NCBI GenBank assembly: GCA_016200765.1
Contig: JACQEC010000107.1
Coordinates: 1 to 11,989, forward strand
Direction of reading: 5' to 3'
Length of the DNA stretch: 11,989 nt
Origin: Chloroflexota bacterium
GTDB taxonomy: Bacteria > Chloroflexota > Anaerolineae > JACRMK01
The translations under genes and the position numbers were made by a program. The notes below the pieces were generated by a model that was not told the origin of the DNA, ran no database searches, and worked only from the letters and a program-made list of their open reading frames with translations. Positions 6,894 through 11,989 of the stretch are shown in pieces (position 1 is the first letter of the stretch; every line of letters begins with the position of its first letter).

Positions 6894-7910
6894 GCGCAAG
6901 AACTGCCAATCGTCATCCGCGTTGACACTGCGGTTGGGGTATGTGTCAACATCGCGATAAGGCGTATTGGGCGCGCCAGTGCGGCGAATGACGATGTTGG
7001 CGCGCGGTATCATCTGCCCGCGTGCATCCACAAGCCGCCCCGCGATATTGCCGGTACCCGGATAGGGCTTGATCCAAAGCGCCGGGTTGCGTGTGCTGGC
7101 GTAGTCGTTGTTGCCGACGCGGACTTCAAAGTGAAGGTGTGGGCCAATGGCTTGCCCCTCTTCGCCTACCGCGCCGATAACCTGCCCCTCGCGCACGCTG
7201 TCGCCCACTCGCACACTCATGCGAGACAGATGGGCGTACAGCGCATAAACAGATTGCCCGTGCCACAGGCGATTGGATTCAACTACGATCAGATTGCCAT
7301 AGAAGTTTAGTTCCAGCCCGTACGCAATCTTGCTGTCGGTCCCGGCGACGATGACGGCACCGGCTCCAGCGGCCAGCACCGGCGTGCCAACGCTGTTTCC
7401 GTCGAAATCTACCCCCCGATGCAAGTAAAGGCTCCCGTCGCCGTAGGTGCCATAGAGATAGGTTGGATTCATATAATCCTGATTCTGCGAACCGATGGGG
7501 CGCGCGAGCCAGTAATGTTCGGGGGGAGTTGGCGTGGGCGAGGGGGTGGGCGATTGTGTCGCCGTGCCTGTCGGCGGCAGAGTCTTTTCAGCGGCGGGCA
7601 GCGCGGTAGGCTGGGGCGTCGGGGTGGGCGAAGGAGCGGCGAGCGTGGACGTGACCTCTACGGGAGGCGCTGTTGCCGGGGTCGAGGTATTGGTTGGAGT
7701 ATCTTGCGGAGCCGCGCCGTTTGCAGGCCCGGCGGACGTGTCTGTAACAATCGTGTTGACGATCACGACGGTGCCGCAAAGGAGCAGTCCAACCGTCATG
7801 AAGACGGCCAGCAACAGCGACTGTCCGGCGCGTGTGCGCGGCGGGTGCAGTGCGCGGGCCGACGGATATTTTTGTTTGTTGCGGGGCGGCGGTGAATAAA
7901 CCCTTGTCAT
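6837..7910 (-). CDS. M23/LytM-type peptidase with membrane anchor and Thr/Pro stalk
   Basis: A 357-aa cell-envelope protein. A basic cytoplasmic N-terminus (1-28) precedes one membrane helix (about 31-53), a Thr/Pro/Ala/Ser-rich stalk (about 58-130) with PTPTP runs, then the M23 domain (about 150-275). Zinc ligands and catalytic residues are all present: H164 and D168 in HRGVDFD, H227 in YAHLS, and H258/H260 in GPHLHFEV. So it should be an active peptidoglycan or peptide endopeptidase outside the membrane. Residues 286-335 (GNIAGRLVDARGQMIPRANI) look like the start of a carboxypeptidase-regulatory/CnaB-like beta domain. This breaks off after NADDDWQ into an unrelated tail where the gene overlaps the opposing solute-binding protein gene. 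It starts 4 nt after the propeller gene's stop, so they form an operon. Confidence 0.9.
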   Translation of the reverse strand: MTRVYSPPPRNKQKYPSARALHPPRTRAGQSLLLAVFMTVGLLLCGTVVIVNTIVTDTSAGPANGAAPQDTPTNTSTPATAPPVEVTSTLAAPSPTPTPQPTALPAAEKTLPPTGTATQSPTPSPTPTPPEHYWLARPIGSQNQDYMNPTYLYGTYGDGSLYLHRGVDFDGNSVGTPVLAAGAGAVIVAGTDSKIAYGLELNFYGNLIVVESNRLWHGQSVYALYAHLSRMSVRVGDSVREGQVIGAVGEEGQAIGPHLHFEVRVGNNDYASTRNPALWIKPYPGTGNIAGRLVDARGQMIPRANIVIRRTGAPNTPYRDVDTYPNRSVNADDDWQFLRSKPPVTDPVQAAITLHVV

Positions 7911-7914
7911 GTCC

Positions 7915-9474
7915 CTACGGCCCCCACGAAATGCGCTCGGTCATAAAGTCCATATCCGGTTCCACGGAATAGCCGCCGCCGAGAGGGAACAGCAGGCGCG
8001 CGTCGCTGCCGTCGGTTCTCATCGCCCAGACCGCCCATTGGCCAGAGCGGTTGCTGACGAAGGCGATGAACTTCTCATCGGGCGACAATGCGGGCAGGCC
8101 GTCATCGGCAGGGTTTTTGGTCAAGTTTGTGGCTTTGCCGCCTGCGAGCGGGACTTTGTAAATCTCCCAGTTGCCATCGCGCCGCGACATGAATAGCACC
8201 GTCTCGCCGGCGTTGGCCGGGGCCGTGTCTACGCCATCTTGCGGCTCTGCGGTGATGAGCGCGGGCGAACTGCCGTCCGCGTTGACGCGAATCAGTCCGC
8301 ACTCACCCGTCGTGCCCCAATAGTAGTTACAGCCGCTATAGACAATCTGTCCATTGGCCATCCAGGTCGGGTAGCGGCCAAGCAGAACGTACGGGCCAAC
8401 CTTCAGCCACGCGCAGTTCTCCGGCGGACGCTGAACGTTGATGGTGCAGAGCCGCCACGCCCGGTCGGGCATCTCACTCGACGAAAACACTGCCAACTGT
8501 CCATCCGATGACCATGAAGGCAGAGATGCTTCTTCATGGGTATGCTCGACGAGTTGCTCAACCCCGCTCTGCAGGTTCAAGATGAAAAGATTGAGTTTGC
8601 CCCCCTCCATCCCACGCAGGGCTATGCGCCTCCCATCCGGGCTTAGCTGGGGCTGGCGGCGCCTCGGCGCGATCAGCCGCCGGTCTGATCCGTCAACCGC
8701 GCTGATATAGACATCGTACGCTTTCAAATCGGTGTACTGGGGATTGAATACAGAATAGACGATGTGCCCCGTCAAGGGCGCCACGGGCGTGGGCGTGAGT
8801 GTGGGCGGGCGTGGGGTCGCGGTGGGCAGGCGCGGGGTGTCGGTTGGAGGCTGGACGGTTGGGGTGGGCGTGAGCGCCGCCGTGGTTGCCGACGGCGTGG
8901 GCGGTATCAAATCTGCGGCGCGAGGTGTCGGGGATACTGGCGCGACGAGCGAGTTGGCCGCGTTCTGATTAACGGCCAGCAGGGCACCGGCGCCTATCAG
9001 GCAGACAAATAAGCCGGCCGCTATGGCTATCCACCGCACGTTAGCCCCGCGACCCGCACCCGCTGTTCCAGCCGGTGGGGCCGCAGCCGCTTGAGAGGGC
9101 TGATCGGGCTTCGCGGGGGAGTCGTCCGGAGTTGGAGGCGTTGGCATCGCGCGCGAGACTGGCCGCGGCGCTGGCAGGCGAAACCCGCAGTAGCCGCAAA
9201 AGGCTGCATCCGCCTCGACGAGCTGTCCACAGCGGAGACAGGCAACCACCTCTGACGGCGTTTCAGTGCGTGGGGGTTCCCCGGGGGACCAAGCACCGTC
9301 TTCGTAGAAATACCAGCGACCGGTCTGCGCGCCGATGAGCCACGTACGGCCCTGTGCGTCTTCAAACCAGAGCTTGGTCGCCTCAGCGCGAAACTCCTGC
9401 GGGCTGATGGCGCCGGCCTCGAGCTTGGATTTTAATTCGGTATATTGGCGCTCAAGACGCTCAACCTGAAGCAT
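7915..9474 (-). CDS. Zinc-ribbon, single-span, Thr/Pro-stalk protein with TolB-like beta-propeller
   Basis: A 519-aa membrane protein. The cytoplasmic part has a SHOCT-like helical motif (about 4-36, LKSKLEAGAISPQEFRAEAT), a Trp/Tyr-rich module (WLIGAQTGRWYFYEDGAW, 45-62) and a zinc ribbon with C79/C82 and C93/C96. An Ala/Pro linker leads to one membrane helix (about 147-168), a Thr/Pro stalk (about 180-233), then an extracytoplasmic propeller (236-519). Repeated signatures include PQLSPDGRRIAL, PSWSSDGQLAVF, FMSRRDGNWEIYKV and PALSPDEKFIAFVSNRSGQW, of the PD40/TolB type. Paired cysteines in the propeller (C343, C354, C382, C392) may form disulfides. The propeller probably binds protein or wall material; no enzymatic function is claimed. 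The ATG at 9474 has GGGAG 13 nt upstream, rather far. It precedes the M23 peptidase gene by 4 nt. Confidence 0.85.
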   Translation of the reverse strand: MLQVERLERQYTELKSKLEAGAISPQEFRAEATKLWFEDAQGRTWLIGAQTGRWYFYEDGAWSPGEPPRTETPSEVVACLRCGQLVEADAAFCGYCGFRLPAPRPVSRAMPTPPTPDDSPAKPDQPSQAAAAPPAGTAGAGRGANVRWIAIAAGLFVCLIGAGALLAVNQNAANSLVAPVSPTPRAADLIPPTPSATTAALTPTPTVQPPTDTPRLPTATPRPPTLTPTPVAPLTGHIVYSVFNPQYTDLKAYDVYISAVDGSDRRLIAPRRRQPQLSPDGRRIALRGMEGGKLNLFILNLQSGVEQLVEHTHEEASLPSWSSDGQLAVFSSSEMPDRAWRLCTINVQRPPENCAWLKVGPYVLLGRYPTWMANGQIVYSGCNYYWGTTGECGLIRVNADGSSPALITAEPQDGVDTAPANAGETVLFMSRRDGNWEIYKVPLAGGKATNLTKNPADDGLPALSPDEKFIAFVSNRSGQWAVWAMRTDGSDARLLFPLGGGYSVEPDMDFMTERISWGP

Positions 9475-9512
9475 AGCGTGTTCGACGGCTCCCAGCCTTG
9501 GCAGTCACCGGA

Positions 9513-9518
9513 ATTGTA
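9513..9518 (-). promoter_or_regulatory. Possible -10 box for the propeller-M23 gene pair
   Basis: The minus strand reads TACAAT (five of six to TATAAT) 38 nt before the ATG at 9474, inside the 69-nt gap after the formate dehydrogenase gene. No good -35 is visible, so this is weak. Read-through from the upstream gene is equally possible because no terminator is seen in the gap. Confidence 0.3.
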
Positions 9519-9543
9519 AACTGGATGGGACGCCAAGCCATCC

Positions 9544-11622
9544 TTAAGCCTCTGATCTTTCGGTGACAATCTCGATGTTGACCGCGCTCACTTTGTACTC
9601 GGGGATGAAGGCTACCGGGTCTACCGCGTCGTTGGTCAGCAGGTTGGCGGCGGCCTCGGCGTAGTGGAACGGAATGAATACCACGCCGCGGGATGACTTA
9701 TCCGTCACGCGGACGCGAAGTTCGATAGCGCCGCGCCGCGAGGAGACTCGCACCCACTGCCCGTCTTCAATATGCAGGTGCGAAGCGTCGGACGGATTGA
9801 TCTCGACCAGCGGTTCAGGCGCGGCATGATCAATTTGTGAATGACGTGTGATGGTTCCGCCATGCCAATGGTACAGGACGCGCCCGGTCGTCAGGATAAA
9901 GGGGAATTGGGCGTCCGGCGATTCCACAGACGGTTTGTAGACGAGTGGGTGAAACTTGCCCCGACCGCGCGGAAAGGTATCGGTAAACAGGATGGGCGTG
10001 CCCGGATGATTGGTTGTGGGCACCGGCCACTGTAGGCCTTCTGGCTCCAGGCGATCGTAGGTAATACCGGCATAGGCGGGCACGAGCGAGGCCATCTCAT
10101 TCAGGACCTCGGCGGGCGATTGGAAATCCCAATGGGCGCTGCGCGCCACACCGAGCTTGGTCTCAATGCGCTTCGCCAAATCGCAAACGATCGTCCAATC
10201 GGGCCGCGTCTGGGCGGGCGGTTCAACGACTGTGCGCACACGCTGGACGCGGCGGTCGGTATTGGTAATCGTTCCTTCTTTTTCCAGCAAAGAGGCTGCG
10301 GGCAGGAACACATCGGCCAACTCTGCGGTCTCGTTGATGAACAGGTCTTGAACAACGAGGAATTCAAGTTTCTGCAGGCATTGGGCCGTATGGTGGAGGT
10401 TTGGCTCGGACATCAAGGGGTTTTCGCCCATGATGAACATGGCCTTGACTCGGCCTGCGCCGGCGGCGCTGACAATCTCCGTTGTCGTCAGGCCGCGATG
10501 CGCGGCAGGAGCGGCGCCCCACTGGCGGGCGAACTTCTCGACCACCGCCGGGTCGTCCGCCGGCTGATAGCCGGGGTAGTGCCATGGCATCGCGCCCGCA
10601 TCCGATGCGCCTTGCACGTTGTTCTGACCGCGCAGGGGGTTCAGGCCGGTGCCCTCGCGGCCAATGTGCCCTGTGAGCAGCGCCAGATGGATCAGGCTCA
10701 TCGCGTTTTCAGTGCCGTGGGTGTGCTCCGGGATGCCGAGCGCCCAGTAGATAACGCCTCGCCGGGCTGTCGCGTACAGGCGCGCCGCGCGCACGATGTC
10801 TTCGGCGGGCACACCGCAAATGAGCTCGGCGCAGGCCGGCGTGAATTCCTCCAGCGTCTTGACGTAGGTCTCAAAATTCTCGGTGCGCTTCTCGATGAAG
10901 TCGCGGTTAATCAAATTTTCGCGGACGATCACATGCGCCATCGCCGAGAAGAGAGCCACATCGGTTCCGGGGCGCTGGCAGAGCCACAGGTCGGCGAAAT
11001 CCACCATTTCGACGCGCCGCGGGTCGGCGACGATCAGGCGCACGCCGTGACGGCGCACCGCTTCCTTCATTTGCAGTGCGATAATCGGATGAGATTCGGC
11101 GGTGTTGGAGCCGGTGACGATCATCACGTCGCTCTTAACGCACTCGCTCGCCGTGTTGGACATGGCCGACGAGCCAATCGCCATCTGCAAGGCGACGACT
11201 GAACCGGCGTGGCAGAGCCGCGTGCAGTGGTCAATGTTGTTTGTGCGCAGGACGGCGCGGAATAACTTCTGTAGAAGGTAGTTGTCCTCGTTTGTGGCCT
11301 TGGCACAGCAGAAAGCGGCCAGCGCATCGGGGCCATGCTGCCGGTACGTCTCGGCGAAGCGGTCTGCGATCAGGTCGAGCGCCTCGTCCCACGAGGCGGG
11401 CTCGAACCGGCCGCCGCGCTTGATCATGGGCGAGGTGACGCGCTGGGAATTGTAGATAAAATCCCAGCCAAAGCGACCCTTGACGCACAGGTTGCCGTGG
11501 TTGACCACGGCATCGTACGGCGAGGTCGCCTTCAGGATTTGACCGGCTTTGACGTGCAGGTCGAGCTTGCAGCCTACCCCACAAAACGGGCAAGTGGTCG
11601 AGACGATACGCTCGGTCATCAT
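9544..11622 (-). CDS. Formate dehydrogenase-type molybdopterin oxidoreductase, catalytic (alpha) subunit
   Basis: A 692-aa cytoplasmic enzyme of the Mo/W-bis-MGD family, close in length to FdhF (715 aa), expected to oxidise formate to CO2 or run the reverse. The N-terminal 4Fe-4S site has C11-x2-C14-x3-C18 (TCPFCGVGC) and C46 in NLCVKGRFGW, with the conserved Lys48. The metal ligand is Cys137 in RLCHAGSV, followed by H138, where selenoenzymes have Sec; R330 in LRGQNNVQGASDAG completes the active site. A molybdopterin domain (about 60-480) and a C-terminal molydop-binding domain (about 565-685, LTTGRVLYHWHGGTITRHS) follow. No ferredoxin-like extension is present and no NADH-, quinone- or hydrogenase-linked partner is encoded nearby. 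The ATG at 11622 is chosen because AAGGAG (11631-11636) is 8 nt upstream; the in-frame TTG at 11628 is only 2 nt from it. Confidence 0.93.
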   Translation of the reverse strand: MMTERIVSTTCPFCGVGCKLDLHVKAGQILKATSPYDAVVNHGNLCVKGRFGWDFIYNSQRVTSPMIKRGGRFEPASWDEALDLIADRFAETYRQHGPDALAAFCCAKATNEDNYLLQKLFRAVLRTNNIDHCTRLCHAGSVVALQMAIGSSAMSNTASECVKSDVMIVTGSNTAESHPIIALQMKEAVRRHGVRLIVADPRRVEMVDFADLWLCQRPGTDVALFSAMAHVIVRENLINRDFIEKRTENFETYVKTLEEFTPACAELICGVPAEDIVRAARLYATARRGVIYWALGIPEHTHGTENAMSLIHLALLTGHIGREGTGLNPLRGQNNVQGASDAGAMPWHYPGYQPADDPAVVEKFARQWGAAPAAHRGLTTTEIVSAAGAGRVKAMFIMGENPLMSEPNLHHTAQCLQKLEFLVVQDLFINETAELADVFLPAASLLEKEGTITNTDRRVQRVRTVVEPPAQTRPDWTIVCDLAKRIETKLGVARSAHWDFQSPAEVLNEMASLVPAYAGITYDRLEPEGLQWPVPTTNHPGTPILFTDTFPRGRGKFHPLVYKPSVESPDAQFPFILTTGRVLYHWHGGTITRHSQIDHAAPEPLVEINPSDASHLHIEDGQWVRVSSRRGAIELRVRVTDKSSRGVVFIPFHYAEAAANLLTNDAVDPVAFIPEYKVSAVNIEIVTERSEA

Positions 11623-11658
11623 CGTCAATGCTCCTTAAGAGCCGTATTCATTGAGGCG

Positions 11659-11687
11659 ATTATACTCTGGCCTATGGACATGCGCAA
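11659..11687 (-). promoter_or_regulatory. Promoter of the formate dehydrogenase gene
   Basis: On the minus strand TTGCGC (11687-11682), a 17-nt spacer and a perfect TATAAT (11664-11659). The -10 lies 36 nt before the ATG, leaving a leader of about 30 nt that holds the AAGGAG ribosome site. The -35 keeps the important TTG. No operator-like repeat is obvious beside it. Confidence 0.65.
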
Positions 11688-11784
11688 GACGTTGAAGCCG
11701 GTGGGACGCAGTTCAGTGGGTTCACCTATGCCCGCCACCCGACATGTGCCCTAGATCACGAAAAGCCCATCGCACATTGTCACC

Positions 11785-11799
11785 GGAGCGCAGGCTTCA
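11785..11799 (-). repeat. Dispersed intergenic repeat, copy 2 (inverted)
   Basis: GGAGCGCAGGCTTCA is the exact reverse complement of 5816-5830. It faces copy 3 at 11844-11860, and a further TGAAGC (11828-11833) lies between them. Confidence 0.6.
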
Positions 11800-11843
11800 A
11801 CTGGATAAGGGTATGATAGATGGCTACTGAAGCGGGTTTTGCA

Positions 11844-11860
11844 TCTGTCCGGCTGAAGCC
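11844..11860 (+). repeat. Dispersed intergenic repeat, copy 3
   Basis: TCTGTCCGGCTGAAGCC is identical over 17 nt to 5806-5822, in the same orientation, and includes the near-palindrome GGCTgaAGCC. Both copies are outside genes. Confidence 0.65.
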
Positions 11861-11915
11861 CAATGGCATTAAGTTAAGATTGGACAAGGCGAGCCATCTG
11901 CGGTAAACCTTAGCG

Positions 11916-11989
11916 ATGACTGAAAAAAAGAACTCCAGATCATCGAGCATCTGCGGCAAACGCTGTGCGCCGACGCCACCCGTGAACGC
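11916..11989 (+). CDS. Possible start of an unrecognised gene with an A7G slip site (cut by window edge)
   Basis: ATG at 11916 reads MTEKK and then enters a poor-looking frame (NSRSSSICGKRCAPTPPVN). The -1 frame from 11930 gives ELQIIEHLRQTLCADATRER, an amphipathic helix-like, GC3-rich stretch open to the window edge. That frame has a TGA at 11921 and no usual start codon of its own. Joining the two needs either one extra A in the run 11923-11929 or a -1 slip on A_AAA_AAG (11924-11930), giving MTEKKELQIIEHLRQ. There is no clear ribosome site before 11916. The family is not recognised and only 25 residues are visible, so this is tentative. Confidence 0.35.
   Translation, partial: MTEKKNSRSSSICGKRCAPTPPVN

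Larger units (their letters stand above)
11688..11915. other. Non-coding region with dispersed repeats
   Basis: About 230 nt between the formate dehydrogenase promoter and a possible plus-strand gene. It holds two copies of the dispersed repeat (next entries), a TATGAT box (11812-11817, no -35) and TAAGAT (about 11873-11878). No open frame of interest is seen on either strand. Confidence 0.45.

Noticed and set aside
7500..7720. Tandem G-rich GTGGGC-like repeats at the DNA level, also near 8790-8900
   Set aside because: They encode the Thr/Pro stalks of the two membrane proteins, so coding low complexity explains them.
10120..11202. 360-codon plus-strand open frame opposite formate dehydrogenase
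   Set aside because: It is a shadow of the GC-rich minus-strand gene, whose Fe-S and active-site motifs are clear. The plus-strand product has an excess of Arg, His and Gly and no recognisable motif.
11891..11961. Near-direct repeat GAGCCATCTGCGGTAAAC / GAGCATCTGCGGCAAAC, about 54 nt apart
   Set aside because: The similarity covers only about 17 nt with an indel and a substitution, and the flanks do not match. This is likely chance.

Overview
The window looks like a GC-rich bacterial chromosome segment, most likely from a Chloroflexota (Chloroflexi) lineage. This is inferred from style, not from a marker gene. The clues are membrane proteins with long Thr/Pro stalks, a zinc-ribbon plus TolB-type propeller protein, a GAF/HisKA_3 kinase with a LuxR-type regulator, and dispersed intergenic repeats. 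No rRNA, tRNA, CRISPR array or insertion sequence was recognised.

Left part (1-4056), all on the minus strand. In transcription order it holds a SRAP/YedK-type abasic-site protein, a GAF sensor histidine kinase, a NarL/LuxR response regulator overlapping the kinase by 4 nt (ATGA), an aldo/keto reductase, and the first 54 codons of an MFS transporter cut by the window edge. The kinase-regulator pair is a translationally coupled two-component system. Its GAF domain carries all three cysteines of the protein, so a redox or metal cue is possible. The reductase and transporter are plausible but unproven targets.

Middle (4095-6893). A secreted BNR/Asp-box (sialidase-fold) protein on the minus strand ends at a strong intrinsic terminator. 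Its last 60 or so codons lie in another frame, consistent with loss of one G in a G run. A 570-nt intergenic stretch follows, holding a dispersed repeat, a small hairpin and a perfect 23-bp palindrome. It leads into a plus-strand family-3 solute-binding protein with a TATAAT box only 9 nt before its likely GTG start.

Right part (6837-11687), minus strand. A Cys-type formate dehydrogenase/molybdopterin oxidoreductase catalytic subunit stands alone behind a good promoter. A two-gene set follows: a zinc-ribbon, single-span, Thr/Pro-stalk, beta-propeller protein, then (4 nt later) an M23/LytM peptidase with the same membrane-stalk-domain plan. The peptidase gene overlaps the solute-binding protein gene by 57 nt tail to tail and appears to lack the end of its C-terminal domain.

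The far right (11688-11989) is mostly non-coding, with further copies of the dispersed repeat. At the edge is a possible plus-strand gene start in which an A7G tract separates the start codon from the best coding frame. No clearly new defence or mobile system was recognised. The best leads are the palindrome, the envelope gene pair, the cysteine-bearing GAF kinase and the two apparent homopolymer frameshifts.
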